This document shows positions 34,603-44,400 of a stretch of DNA of 64,000 nt, one piece after another; positions within the stretch are counted from its first letter, which is position 1; every line of letters begins with the position of its first letter. The notes beneath the pieces are model-generated. The model did no database searches, was not told where the DNA came from, and saw only the letters and a list, made by a program, of their open reading frames with translations. This DNA is from Dawidia cretensis (GTDB taxonomy: Bacteria > Bacteroidota > Bacteroidia > Cytophagales > Cyclobacteriaceae). A program made the position numbers and the translations under genes. The DNA is taken from the NCBI RefSeq assembly GCF_018598175.1, contig NZ_JAHESE010000010.1, positions 62,001 through 126,000 on the forward strand, written 5' to 3'.

Positions 34603-37600
34603 TTAAAATGTTGAAAAAAGAGAGAATGTCACCGTCCGCGCAAAGGGGTAGTCAATGCCGCGCTCCATCTTGATCGTAGACCAACGGGTGATGTCGTTGG
34701 CCGTTGCGCCTACCCGCATCGTACGCATTTTCCAGCGATGTGCAATAGCCGACGGCACTTCATAGAAGATGTTAGCACTACGCAACTCGATTGTGTTCTC
34801 ACGCTGCACAAAGCGCGACGAAGCACGCGTCTCAGTCAGGTCGGTGATATTCTTAAAGGCTGCGTGATCGCCGGGCTGTTTCCAACGCCCGTCGAATACC
34901 CGCCGATCTACGTTATTATACGGGCTGGCATTCTCCACTCGGTCGATGAGGGTCTGGTTATACATGTCACCCCCAAATTTACCGTAGAAGTTCAAACTCA
35001 CCGTAAAGTTTCTATAGCTAACGTCTGTACCAAACGAACCATCTATTTTAGGCGCTTCGTTGCCTACAGCCACGAAGTCTCTCACACTATATTCGTAGGT
35101 GAGCGTGCCATCCTTTTTCACAAAGATTTCTTTCCCGTTTTCAGGGTCGATACCAAGCGAGCGAATAGCGTAGATCGTTTTAAGCGATTGACCTTCGTTG
35201 TAACGAAGCAGCGGCGTCGTGCGATTATCTGCCTCATTCTGCTGATCATCGATCTGCTCGTTATACTTCTTCAAAGACTCGGAGATCTTCTTGATCGTGT
35301 TGACATTTCGCGACGCGTTCGCCCAAAGCGACACGTTCCAGTGATTGGTACGATAGACCGTGCCACGCATGTAGAGCTCAAGCCCTTTATTTTCCATCTT
35401 ACCCAGGTTCGACTTGTATGACGTGAAACCTAGCGACGGCGGCACCACAATATCCGCCACCAGATCGTCCGTCAACTTATAGTAACCGCGCAGCGTAAAG
35501 CTCAACCGGTTCTTAAAGAAAATGGACTCAATCCCCAGGTCATACTGGCGCGTACGCTGCCAGCGTAGGTCATTGTTGCCATAGCCCATAAAAGAAGCAC
35601 CTACGCCGCTCGAGTACCAGTCATTGAAATACTTATATGTAGTCTCCGCCAAATACGATTCGAACGACACTTCACCTGTTACACCGGTCGTGGCGCGCAG
35701 CTTCAACTGGTTGATGTTAGGATTCCCCTGTAAGAATTTTTCCTTGTGCAAGTTCCAGCCAAGACCCGCGGCCCAGAAAGGTGCAAATTTGTTGTCATTG
35801 CCAAATTTGGACGAACCATCCATACGTAGTGACAAGTCGGCCAGGTATCGATCTTTGTAAGAGTAGTTGGCGCTGGCAAAATATCCCAGCAAACGCTCTT
35901 GCGAGTACCAACCGCCCGGCATGTCGTCATCCTTGTAACGCGTAGCAAACCCGACCTGATCAAAACGGTCGTTTACAAAACCAATGGCACGGAAGGCCTT
36001 GAAATCGGAGGTATAGTTACGAATGTTAGCGCCAATGTTAGCGGCTATCACATGTTTACCGATGCTTGTGTTATAGTTCAACACCAGGTTACCATCATAC
36101 GTAATCTCATCGTTGGTTTTATACTGGTACTCGCCACGTTTCTTTAAGTCGTCACCAGTGTAGTTGGCATACTCGTTCCGGAAAGGCGACTTAAACATAT
36201 CCTCCTGTGTCAGCTTTTTATCAAGGTTCAGCTGACCGCGCAGCTCTAACCGGGGCGTCATGCGCCAATAGAAGCCTGTTTGGTTGATGATCTGTGTATA
36301 GACGTTTTTCTCAAAGCTATGCAGGGTCGCATCGTATACCGGGTTCCTGTACCTCACAACATCGGAGTTATCATGAGCACGAAATTCGTCAAGCACCTGG
36401 AGCACGTTGCCGTTTTCGTCCGTTTTGCGGTAATACGGGTTCATCTTCACATACTGCTCAAAGCTACCGTAGGGCGACTCGTGTGCGCTGACCTGGTTTA
36501 TTTGCAAGCTATTGCTGACACTGAATTTTTCTTTGTTGTATTGCAAGAATGCCTCCAGCCCCGAACGATCGCGTTTCGAGCCTTTCATGACGCCAGCGAG
36601 CGTTTGATATCGGCCGGTAAGTCGGTATGTCAGAGAGTTTGAGCCGCCCTCGATTGCGAGAGAAGCTTTGTGACCAAGCTCGGTCTGGATCGGCTCTGAT
36701 AACCAGTAAGAATTTCTTCCTTCTTCTACCGCTTGTGCACGATGATTATAAAGTCGATCGAGGTCCAGTTGCGTCCAGGTCGAACGTCCGGATTTATTCG
36801 AATAAACACCGGCCAGGCGCTCATACTCAAGCTTGTCTTTAGCATCCAAAACATCGTATACCGACAGGTCCGGTCCCGTTACCTGCATGTCGTAGTTAAA
36901 CGTTACCTGCAGCGCACCTTCTTCTGGTTTTTTCAAGGTAATAACCACCACACCGTTGGCAGCGCGTGAGCCATAGATAGCCGCCGCCGCTGCATCTTTC
37001 AACAGCGTGATCGACTCAATGCGGTTCATGTCCAGGTCATAGATGGTTTGAATGCTTACCTGGAAGCCGTTCAAAATAAACGTGGGAAGGTTCGGATTAT
37101 TCATCTGCGCCCGGTTTACCAGTCCATTGGTCTGATCCGTTGCTGTAGCATTAGACGGCAGCCCCGTTGCACCACGCACCTGAATGTCGGGCAGTTTGTT
37201 CGGGTTAGAGCCAAAAGAGTTATCCTGTTGCACGCGGAACGAAGGGTCAAACGATTGAATGCTTTGCAGCAGGTTCATGGGGTTGACACGCCGCAGCTCT
37301 TCGCCCGACACCGTGATCGGTCCGCCGGTAAAGCTCTCCTTGCGACGTTCGCCGTAACCGTCTTGTACTACTACTTCGTCTAGCTCGGAGGCATCGGACT
37401 CTAACACGACGTTAACTTGCGTGCGACCACGCGCCGGCTGCTCTTGCGTCTTAAAACCAATGAACGAAAATACCAGAATGTCATCTTCGCCTACTGCAAG
37501 TGCATATACCCCGTTGTTATCGGTGGTAGTACCCTTGGTAGAACCTTTTACCAGAATGCTTACACCCGGCAACGCCATGTCGTCGGTATCGGTCACGCGA

Positions 37601-38019
37601 CCGGTAACGGTCTGTGCCAGCCAACGCTCGGCATTCGGCTTCGCATTTTGCACAACCATGGATTCCTGCCCTTTGAACAGCAGGATGCGGTCGTCCATAA
37701 TTTTATACTGTATCTGCTGGGAAGTCAGCATGTCACGCAACACGTCAGCTACAGGCTGGTCGGTAACATGTATCGACACTTTTTGATCTACCGGCACCGC
37801 CGTGGAACTATACACAAACTTGATCCCGGTTTGTTCCTGGATGTGCACCAGCACCTGGCGGATCTCTTCTTGGTCTACGGAAAGGGAAACGTGCTTATCA
37901 GTCAGTTCTTGCAAGAATGGAGTAGCAAACAACGGTTGGGCCAGAAAACCGGACAGCACGGCTATAATAGTGACTTTCCAAACCGCCTGAAGACAGGCGA
38001 TAAGTCGCTTTTTTTTCAT
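34603..38019 (-). CDS. SusC/RagA TonB-linked outer-membrane transporter with STN domain (glycoprotein locus)
   Basis: An 1138-residue receptor. After the signal peptide (ending ALFATPF-like QPLFATP) come an STN domain (about 35-100; FVYSSTAVPVDQKVS), a carboxypeptidase regulatory-like domain (VTGRVTDTDDMALPGVSILV), a plug with IESITLLKDAAAAAIYGSRA, and a barrel ending PFARTVTFSLFSTF. The STN domain pairs with the FecR protein encoded upstream. It imports glycan or glycopeptide fragments using TonB. The ATG at 38019 is preferred over a longer frame from 38109, which lacks a signal peptide start. Confidence 0.95.
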   Translation of the reverse strand: MKKKRLIACLQAVWKVTIIAVLSGFLAQPLFATPFLQELTDKHVSLSVDQEEIRQVLVHIQEQTGIKFVYSSTAVPVDQKVSIHVTDQPVADVLRDMLTSQQIQYKIMDDRILLFKGQESMVVQNAKPNAERWLAQTVTGRVTDTDDMALPGVSILVKGSTKGTTTDNNGVYALAVGEDDILVFSFIGFKTQEQPARGRTQVNVVLESDASELDEVVVQDGYGERRKESFTGGPITVSGEELRRVNPMNLLQSIQSFDPSFRVQQDNSFGSNPNKLPDIQVRGATGLPSNATATDQTNGLVNRAQMNNPNLPTFILNGFQVSIQTIYDLDMNRIESITLLKDAAAAAIYGSRAANGVVVITLKKPEEGALQVTFNYDMQVTGPDLSVYDVLDAKDKLEYERLAGVYSNKSGRSTWTQLDLDRLYNHRAQAVEEGRNSYWLSEPIQTELGHKASLAIEGGSNSLTYRLTGRYQTLAGVMKGSKRDRSGLEAFLQYNKEKFSVSNSLQINQVSAHESPYGSFEQYVKMNPYYRKTDENGNVLQVLDEFRAHDNSDVVRYRNPVYDATLHSFEKNVYTQIINQTGFYWRMTPRLELRGQLNLDKKLTQEDMFKSPFRNEYANYTGDDLKKRGEYQYKTNDEITYDGNLVLNYNTSIGKHVIAANIGANIRNYTSDFKAFRAIGFVNDRFDQVGFATRYKDDDMPGGWYSQERLLGYFASANYSYKDRYLADLSLRMDGSSKFGNDNKFAPFWAAGLGWNLHKEKFLQGNPNINQLKLRATTGVTGEVSFESYLAETTYKYFNDWYSSGVGASFMGYGNNDLRWQRTRQYDLGIESIFFKNRLSFTLRGYYKLTDDLVADIVVPPSLGFTSYKSNLGKMENKGLELYMRGTVYRTNHWNVSLWANASRNVNTIKKISESLKKYNEQIDDQQNEADNRTTPLLRYNEGQSLKTIYAIRSLGIDPENGKEIFVKKDGTLTYEYSVRDFVAVGNEAPKIDGSFGTDVSYRNFTVSLNFYGKFGGDMYNQTLIDRVENASPYNNVDRRVFDGRWKQPGDHAAFKNITDLTETRASSRFVQRENTIELRSANIFYEVPSAIAHRWKMRTMRVGATANDITRWSTIKMERGIDYPFARTVTFSLFSTF

Positions 38020-38220
38020 ACCTTTAAATGTTTTGTTCTGAAAATGATACTCCGGGCAAAACGCTACCCCCTCAAAACGGATAGCTTTTCTAAGCTGGCA
38101 ATGCCCCACATTGTCAGCTTTTTTGTTTTGCGGTTATAGGATGCTGTAGAATCGTTGCTGCATAGTGATCTTTGATTAGGTTTAGGTTATGTATTATAGG
38201 TTAGGCACTTCTCATGTATA

Positions 38221-39267
38221 TTATTGCTTTCCCGGACAACCCTTTCCGGTAATCCGGATGGTTGTACCCTCGATGGTATGACCCGCCCCCACGGAGCTGC
38301 AGATAAACTCCAGTCGTGTTTCCAGATCTTCGCCGGCCAGGTCGCCCGTAAACGTACAGTTATACAGGTTTACATCTTCCGGTTGGATCGTAATCCCATA
38401 CGCCCGCTCGAGGTTGCGCAACACTATTTTCAGCGGTGCCTCCTCGAATTCAAAAACAATGCTTTCTGCTGGAGCATCTTCTGCCGACAGCGGCACCGGC
38501 TCCGCCACCAGCGATACCGCCAGCTCTTCCGTTTCCAGGTCCAGTACCGCCCGTTGGTTGGGCGTAAGGTATACCTGGTGCTCTTCCGTCAGCAGGCCAC
38601 GCAGAATCGCACCCTCGGTATTGCGCGACACCATCACTTTGCCTGTCACGACGGCTACCTCGCTGGGATGCCCTGCGCCTTGCGCCTTCACGATAAAGCT
38701 CGTGCCGACCACCTGTGTGATCAGGTCCTCGCTGAGCACCAGGAACGGCCGTTGCTTATCCTTGCTCACTTCAAAAAAGGCCTCTCCTGTCAGGAACACC
38801 TCGCGCTTGTTGGCCGCAAACCGATCCGGGTATTGCAGCACGGCGCCTGGCGCTAACGTTACCCGCGTGCCATCTTCCAGCTGCACCGATACCGGCAACA
38901 GGGTCATGTTCTGACGCATCTGCAACGTCGCGCCCGCTTCGCGGGCAATGGCGTCCGGCGTAGCGTGATCGATGCTGACCAGATACCCCATCAGCAACAA
39001 CCCGGCGATCAGCGATGCCGCCATGCCCAGCTGAATATTACGCCGCCGAAAAAAGCTCACCCGGCGCGTTTCAGTGGTATCGTCCAGCTTCTGGCTGAGC
39101 GTCGCCCACAGACGATCGTCCATCGCTTCCAACTCGCTTTCCTGATAGGCAGGCAAGCCTTCCCGGTCCAGCACGTTGTACCATTGCTCGACGATCTTTT
39201 TCTCCTCCTCGGTACAGCGACCTTCCAGGTAGCGCTTCAATAAACTGTGGAATACTTCTTTGCTCAT
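38221..39267 (-). CDS. FecR family anti-sigma factor (glycoprotein locus)
   Basis: A 348-residue inner-membrane protein with an N-terminal cytoplasmic part (about 1-80), a transmembrane helix at about 86-104 (GMAASLIAGLLLMGYLV), the FecR domain (VQLEDGTRVTLAPGAVLQYP) and a C-terminal DUF4974-type domain (FEEAPLKIVLRNLERAYGI). It should hold the ECF sigma until the SusC STN domain signals. Its start is 147 bp downstream of the sigma gene; this gap contains a small dyad (39310-39332) and no obvious gene. Confidence 0.94.
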   Translation of the reverse strand: MSKEVFHSLLKRYLEGRCTEEEKKIVEQWYNVLDREGLPAYQESELEAMDDRLWATLSQKLDDTTETRRVSFFRRRNIQLGMAASLIAGLLLMGYLVSIDHATPDAIAREAGATLQMRQNMTLLPVSVQLEDGTRVTLAPGAVLQYPDRFAANKREVFLTGEAFFEVSKDKQRPFLVLSEDLITQVVGTSFIVKAQGAGHPSEVAVVTGKVMVSRNTEGAILRGLLTEEHQVYLTPNQRAVLDLETEELAVSLVAEPVPLSAEDAPAESIVFEFEEAPLKIVLRNLERAYGITIQPEDVNLYNCTFTGDLAGEDLETRLEFICSSVGAGHTIEGTTIRITGKGCPGKQ

Positions 39268-39414
39268 GCAACGGAATTTGGTTTGCCTGTTATTAAGTCA
39301 ATATAGAAGACTATCATCCCTAAATGGATAGTTAATTTTTTTAACACTTTTTTAACAAGATCAGGTGATCAATTGCCTGGCAGCAGGCACCATACACCGT
39401 AGTAATGGAGGGGG

Positions 39415-39993
39415 TTATAGAAGATAGATCAGCAGAAAACCGTATATCAAATAATCCTTCAGGTGGACACGCATACGTTTCAGTGACTGGGTGATATGAT
39501 ATTCGACAGCCTTTTCCGAAATGTTCAGATCGCGGGCAATCTCCTTGATCGAACGGTTCTCAAAACGACTCAGCTTAAAGACCTGTTGCGTTTTTTCCGG
39601 CAGCAAGGCAATGCCTTTGTCGATGGCTTGTGAGAGGTCGTGGTGTATCGTCGTTTGTTCGGTCGTGTGCGCATGGTCGGACGCCGTATGCTGCACATAG
39701 CTCACGAATTTCTCGTGAACGATTTGCGACTTATAATGATTGATGATGCTGAACTTAATCGCCGTAAAAAGCCACGCACGCACGTGCTGAATTTCTACCG
39801 TGGCGCGCCGCTCCCATAAGTTCAAAAACAGATTTTGCGTAAGCTCTTCGGCGATCTCTTTGGTTCCGGTCTTGCGATAGGCCACTAGTAGAACCTCCTT
39901 CCAATAGCGCTCGTACAATACGCGGAATGCTCCCTTCTCCTCATGTTTCATGAGGCCTATTAAGGCTTCGTCCGGGAGAAGAGAATAGTCCAT
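39415..39993 (-). CDS. ECF sigma-70 factor (glycoprotein locus)
   Basis: A 192-residue ECF sigma factor. Region 2 covers about residues 20-85 (RVLYERYWKEVLLVAY, ELTQNLFLNLWERR) and region 4 about 125-175 (LPEKTQQVFKLSRFENRSIK, NISEKAVEYHITQSL). The C-terminal tail LKDYLIYGFLLIYLL is unusually hydrophobic, a feature seen in some Bacteroidota ECF factors linked to SusC/FecR. It should transcribe the SusC/SusD genes on release from the FecR protein. Confidence 0.93.
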   Translation of the reverse strand: MDYSLLPDEALIGLMKHEEKGAFRVLYERYWKEVLLVAYRKTGTKEIAEELTQNLFLNLWERRATVEIQHVRAWLFTAIKFSIINHYKSQIVHEKFVSYVQHTASDHAHTTEQTTIHHDLSQAIDKGIALLPEKTQQVFKLSRFENRSIKEIARDLNISEKAVEYHITQSLKRMRVHLKDYLIYGFLLIYLL

Positions 39994-40345
39994 GATTGGA
40001 TGTTGGGAAATCTAAACGCGGAATTAAAGGTAAACAAAAAGCAGGCATATAAAAAAACGGATTCGAGGCCAACGACCGGGATTTATTCTAAAAACGCTAC
40101 TAAAACGTTTACGATATTCTAATACAATCGAAAATTTTGAAATAAAATTCTAATTCTAAAATCCTAAAAAAAGGGATATTTAGGGATACCACCCGTTTGG
40201 CTTACTGTGCGTATAAGCCCTTGCTGTCACTTGTTCGGACAACGGCGACGAAGTAAAGATCATCGATTACACGAGTGCAGATTTAGGGGCAGCCAGACAA
40301 ACACACCGGCTCAGCCATCACTCGAACGACACTTGGCGTAGGGAA
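39994..40345. other. Gene-free AT-rich region upstream of the sigma gene
   Basis: No credible gene is present in these 352 bp. The part from 40070 to 40190 is strongly AT-rich (TAAAATTCTAATTCTAAAAT and an A-run) and is the probable promoter region for the minus-strand sigma gene. TACCTTTA on the minus strand, near 40028-40035, is one mismatch from the -7 consensus TAnnTTTG. The right half is ordinary sequence after the SRPBCC gene stop; I see no clear terminator. Confidence 0.4.
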
Positions 40346-40729
40346 TTATTCGTCGTAAAAATCTTGTAAGGCTCCAAAGTAGACGTTGTTCCAACCATCG
40401 ACGATCTCGTCATAGTCAGCGTCAGGAATATTGGTGTGGCGTAGCTCTACAGAGGTGCCGCTGCCGGCAGCGTGGAGCTTGATCGTGACGATCGACTCTT
40501 CCGTTTGATCATCGCCGAAGTACCATTGCTGCACGATCATTTTGTTTTCTTCGAAGGAGATGTTCTTGCCTACAATGCTTCCCTCCCACAACGAGAACTC
40601 GCTGCCGGGCTCGGTAGACATTTCGGCTTCCTCGCCCGACCACAAGTGAATGGTGAGGGGATTGGTCAACGCCAGGTAAACGTCTTCCGGAGGAGCGCCA
40701 AGCGTGTAGTACTTTTTGAATGATTTCAT
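40346..40729 (-). CDS. SRPBCC/START-like domain protein (AHSA1 type)
   Basis: A 127-residue cytoplasmic protein with the AHSA1-like pattern: APPEDVYLALTNPLTIHLWS at the start, then SLWEGSIVGKNISFEENKMI and a final amphipathic helix (DGWNNVYFGALQDFYDE). The fold binds hydrophobic ligands or assists other proteins; no specific role can be read. It is a single gene, 59 bp downstream on the template from the histidine kinase gene. Confidence 0.85.
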   Translation of the reverse strand: MKSFKKYYTLGAPPEDVYLALTNPLTIHLWSGEEAEMSTEPGSEFSLWEGSIVGKNISFEENKMIVQQWYFGDDQTEESIVTIKLHAAGSGTSVELRHTNIPDADYDEIVDGWNNVYFGALQDFYDE

Positions 40730-40788
40730 GGTGTCAGCGTCAAAGGCGGGATAAAGATAACAAAAAGCAAACGGCTGTAGCAGAAGGC

Positions 40789-41949
40789 CTATGCTTCTTC
40801 TGCCGGCGGCAGGTTGGGTAGCTTTACATAAAAGACGGAGCCTTCGTACGGCACACTGGTAAAGGCGATGGTACCGTGCAGCTTTTGCACGGCTTTCTTC
40901 ACAATGTACAATCCCAGGCCATTGCCCTTCGAGTTTTCGTTACTGCGAAAATACATGTCGAATATGCCGTTGTGATAGCGCGGGTGTATGCCCTGTCCGT
41001 TGTCGCCTACCTCCAACACAATATCATCTGCCTGCCGGTACACCCGCACGTGTATGTTGGGCCGGTCCGGACGACGGAAATTGATACAGTTTTCAATCAG
41101 GTTACCCAGAATGACCGTCACCAGTGATGGATAGGAATAAAACGATGTTACCCCTACCGTTACACGAAAGTCGATCTGCGCCTGGGCCAGGTCATCCTTA
41201 AAGGTTTTGAATACACCGTGCAGCAGATCGTGCACGTCGATCTCGGTAAACTGCAGCCGTTGCAGCCCCACGTCGCTGATCGATTGCAGCTTCACCAACA
41301 TCCGGTCAAGGTGGTGAGCCGTCTGCTGCACGCGTTCAAACAGCTCAAGCACGGAGGGATCTTTTACAGTGATGCGGGCTACCTGCACCAGGCCCAGGAA
41401 GGTGGTCACAGGACGACGAAAGTCGTGCGAGGCACGATAAAAGAAAGTATCGAGCTCTTTATAGGCTTGGGTCAGCTCGGCGGTGCGCAGTTGTATGGTC
41501 TCCTCTTGTTGCTGATTGATCTGCGTGATCTCTTCCTTCTGTTCGGCAATTTCGTTGTTGAGGCGGGTAAGCATGGCATTGTTCGCCGTGAGCTCTTCTG
41601 CCTGTATTCTGATCTCTTCTTTCTGCTCGGCGACGTTCTGATTCAACCGCTTCTCGCGTTTGAATGAGCGGTAATTTATCGCTGCCAGCACGGCCATTAG
41701 CAAGGTAATGACACCTGCCAGCACGGTAAAATACCGCTGCCGGTCCAGCAAGGTCTGCTGCTCGCGGGTTTCGGCCCGGCTCTTTTCCAGGAAGCGCGAG
41801 AGCTGCCGGGTGGAATCTTGTACAAAGGGAGTAAAGACGTTTGACTGATTACCCGAGGAAGGAACGGAGTCGTATGGCGAGGCCGTGTTAACGCTCACGA
41901 TTACCAGCAAGCACAAGAAGCACAGAACCAGGGTCAGGCGGGTCTTCAC
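40789..41949 (-). CDS. Membrane histidine kinase with long coiled coil, no partner regulator
   Basis: A 386-residue kinase. The N-terminus is a signal-like hydrophobic segment (about 4-22), then a 50-residue periplasmic loop and a transmembrane helix (about 72-92). A coiled coil (100-165) leads to HisKA with H175 in YRASHDFRRPVTTF and an ATPase domain with NLIENCINF, DNGQGIHPRY and GNGLGLYIVK. The frame opens at a TTG (41982); I prefer GTG at 41949, which gives a normal signal segment. No receiver gene is adjacent, so its output is unknown. It may act with the neighbouring phosphatase gene, 124 bp upstream on the same strand. Confidence 0.88.
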   Translation of the reverse strand: MKTRLTLVLCFLCLLVIVSVNTASPYDSVPSSGNQSNVFTPFVQDSTRQLSRFLEKSRAETREQQTLLDRQRYFTVLAGVITLLMAVLAAINYRSFKREKRLNQNVAEQKEEIRIQAEELTANNAMLTRLNNEIAEQKEEITQINQQQEETIQLRTAELTQAYKELDTFFYRASHDFRRPVTTFLGLVQVARITVKDPSVLELFERVQQTAHHLDRMLVKLQSISDVGLQRLQFTEIDVHDLLHGVFKTFKDDLAQAQIDFRVTVGVTSFYSYPSLVTVILGNLIENCINFRRPDRPNIHVRVYRQADDIVLEVGDNGQGIHPRYHNGIFDMYFRSNENSKGNGLGLYIVKKAVQKLHGTIAFTSVPYEGSVFYVKLPNLPPAEEA

Positions 41950-42100
41950 ATATAGAGGGTCTAGGGAACGAAATATAAACAACTCCCCGCGATAATTCCT
42001 ACTCCCTCTACACCCACAAGGCCTCTTTTTACAGTTGCCACCCCGTTAGCAAGTATCGATCTGCCGGTGTATACCCCTTTTGGGTAGTATGTATCGGGCG

Positions 42101-43906
42101 TTATGCGCCGCCCAACCGGATGGCCATGACCAGGATGTCATCGGTCTGACCGCGGCCGTTCATCCACTCTTCAATGGTCTTGTCCAGGATGGCGTGCTGC
42201 TCCGTCATAGGCAATGCATGGATGTCCAACAACAGCTTGCTGAAGCGCTTCGACATAAACTTCATGTTCTCCTTGCCGCCAAACTGGTCGCGGTAGCCGT
42301 CGGAGAAAAGGTATACCGTGGTGGGTACGTCGACCAGGATCTCCTGTTTCTTAAACGACAAGGTCGGCTTCGTCTTACTACCGCCAATGGGGTGAATGTC
42401 GCCCTTTACCTGGTGCAGGGTATTGTTCTGAATATAGATCAACGGGTTCTTGGCCCCCGAAAATTCCAATATCTTTTTCTCCCGGCGATAGATGCACAAC
42501 GCGGCATCCATACCGTCGTTGTTGCCCGTTACTTCCTGGCGCAGCGCAGTACGAATCTCTTTGTGCAGTGCATCGAGAATGGCATTGGTTTCCGTCACAC
42601 CCCGGTTGACGATACCGTTCAGAGCGTTGATGCCGATCATCGACATGAAAGCGCCCGGCACACCATGGCCGGTGCAATCTACCGCGGCAAATGCTATATC
42701 ATTATGGGCCGGGTCGTCATGCCCATTGGGCACATCGGAAAACCAATAGAAGTCGCCGCTAACGACATCACGTGGTTTAAACAGTACAAAGGAGTCGCCG
42801 ATCTTGCTTTGCTGATCCTTGCGGGGCAGCATGGCTTCCTGAATGCGCTTGGCATAATTGATACTGCTCTTGATGTTCTCATTCTGCTGATGCAGCCGCT
42901 TGTTCACGCGAATCTTGCGGCGATAGCCAACGATCAGCACGATCGCCAATGCCCCCACCAGCAAAATGCCGACGATGACCGAGCTTCGGAACAAGGCCTC
43001 CTTCTCGATCAGCGCGTTTTGCTCACGGATTTTGGCACTCGCCAGTTCCTTGTCTTTGTTTAACAGGTCAATCTCCAGCTGCCGCTTCAGGCTGATCTCT
43101 TCCACGATGCGCAGCGAGTCCTCTGTTTGCTGCAGCTTCATGCGCTGTTCCAGCAGCTCGGACTCGGTGAGCTTCTTTTCCGACTCCACCTGGTCGATCT
43201 GCGCCTTCAGCTCTTCCATCTTGCGTGCATTCAGCTGTTGGCTTTTTTTACCCTCACGTGTTAGCTCGCGAATTTCTTTTGCATTCTTCTGCCCGAGAAT
43301 GATGGCGTTATAATGGGCCAGGTATTCGGTGGCCTTCTTTTCGTCGCCAAGGGCTTTATAGTATGTCGCCAGCAACGAGTAACATTTGGCCTGCGCTTCG
43401 ATGTCGCTCCGCTCGAGTGCCAACGCGAGTGCTTCCGTGAGCGGCTCGATGGAACGCTTCGGCCGGTCGAGGGCTGCCTGCGCCATGGCATATTGTATCA
43501 GACTCTCTGTCTCAAATGCTTTGTTCTGCAGCGCGTGCGCAGCTTTGGTAGCACTCTGAAAATTATCCGCTGCCTTGCTGTAGCTCCTTAACGTACTGTA
43601 TATGCGCCCAAGCTGGTGGTAGGCCCGGTATTGTCCTTCGACGCTGGACGCCTTCTTGCTATAGCTCAGGCTTTGTGCCAGGTAGGTGGCCGCTTTGTCA
43701 AGCTTGCCGGCGTCTTCGTACAACGCCGCAATGGCATAGGCTTGCCCGGCGGCTTCGGCTGACCTGTTACCTTTCGCAGCACTGGCCAACTGCTGCTCGC
43801 GCTCGGCAAGCTTAGCGGCGTCCTGGGCCATCCCCGAGGGGACGAAAGCAAATGATACTACAACAACGAGGAGAATGCAACGAACTACGACAAAGGTTTC
43901 TTTCAT
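42101..43906 (-). CDS. TPR-containing SpoIIE/PP2C-type serine phosphatase
   Basis: A 601-residue protein: signal peptide (about 1-27), periplasmic TPR-like repeats (about 35-205), coiled coil (215-305), transmembrane helix (308-328) and a cytoplasmic SpoIIE phosphatase domain (about 345-601) with GDFYWFSD, AAVDCTGHGVPGAFMSMIG and YLFSDGYRDQFGG, which carry the metal-binding Asp residues. Such proteins often dephosphorylate anti-sigma antagonists in partner-switching systems; no such partner is in this window. ATG 43906 preferred over a TTG at 43930. Confidence 0.92.
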   Translation of the reverse strand: MKETFVVVRCILLVVVVSFAFVPSGMAQDAAKLAEREQQLASAAKGNRSAEAAGQAYAIAALYEDAGKLDKAATYLAQSLSYSKKASSVEGQYRAYHQLGRIYSTLRSYSKAADNFQSATKAAHALQNKAFETESLIQYAMAQAALDRPKRSIEPLTEALALALERSDIEAQAKCYSLLATYYKALGDEKKATEYLAHYNAIILGQKNAKEIRELTREGKKSQQLNARKMEELKAQIDQVESEKKLTESELLEQRMKLQQTEDSLRIVEEISLKRQLEIDLLNKDKELASAKIREQNALIEKEALFRSSVIVGILLVGALAIVLIVGYRRKIRVNKRLHQQNENIKSSINYAKRIQEAMLPRKDQQSKIGDSFVLFKPRDVVSGDFYWFSDVPNGHDDPAHNDIAFAAVDCTGHGVPGAFMSMIGINALNGIVNRGVTETNAILDALHKEIRTALRQEVTGNNDGMDAALCIYRREKKILEFSGAKNPLIYIQNNTLHQVKGDIHPIGGSKTKPTLSFKKQEILVDVPTTVYLFSDGYRDQFGGKENMKFMSKRFSKLLLDIHALPMTEQHAILDKTIEEWMNGRGQTDDILVMAIRLGGA

Positions 43907-44368
43907 AGGATATATCAACCCAGTTTCCAACAGGAATCATGAGGTGCGAAGTTTGTCAACTGCAGCCAACTAAATGCAGCGCAACGACCCAAAAACTTAC
44001 AAGGGCAAGAACTCAGAAATGCCCGCTGTCTGAAAATAGAGCCCGTCAACACGTTACAACGGCGTCAGGCGGGAACAACGTACTGGCCGTGCACAGGCCG
44101 TACAGCCCGCTGTCGCGACCGTCAGCAAACCACACTTTTCTTCATCTACACGTCATATACAAACCACTGGCACACGACGCACACCGCTACATTTCTCCTG
44201 GAATTTGCCCGCCAGGAGAAAAGATAATACATCGCGACCAAAGTTCCGAACCGGACAAACACCGCCTTCAAACTTTATTCAACCCGCCGTTACCCACCAT
44301 CGGCATGATCAAAACCGTTCAGCACGCTGTACATTTCCGGATATACATCCCCCGTCGAACATGGCTGG

Positions 44369-44390
44369 AGGGCGCTAAAACGCCTTTTTA
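44369..44390 (+). terminator. Orphan intrinsic terminator
   Basis: GGGCG-CTAAAA-CGCC with flanking A/T pairs is followed by TTTTTA. The only genes upstream are on the minus strand, so its transcript is unknown. Confidence 0.6.
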
Positions 44391-44400
44391 AACCTGGCCA

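Noticed and set aside
39310-40190. Shared ATTTAGGGAT word on both sides of the second sigma gene as an operator pair
   Set aside because: A 10-mer shared in opposite orientation between two AT-rich gaps is close to chance expectation and is not near a clear promoter.
43939-44391. 150-codon plus-strand open frame
   Set aside because: It runs through a terminator hairpin, is rich in Pro, His, Thr and Arg, has no domain, signal or membrane feature, and has no ribosome site.
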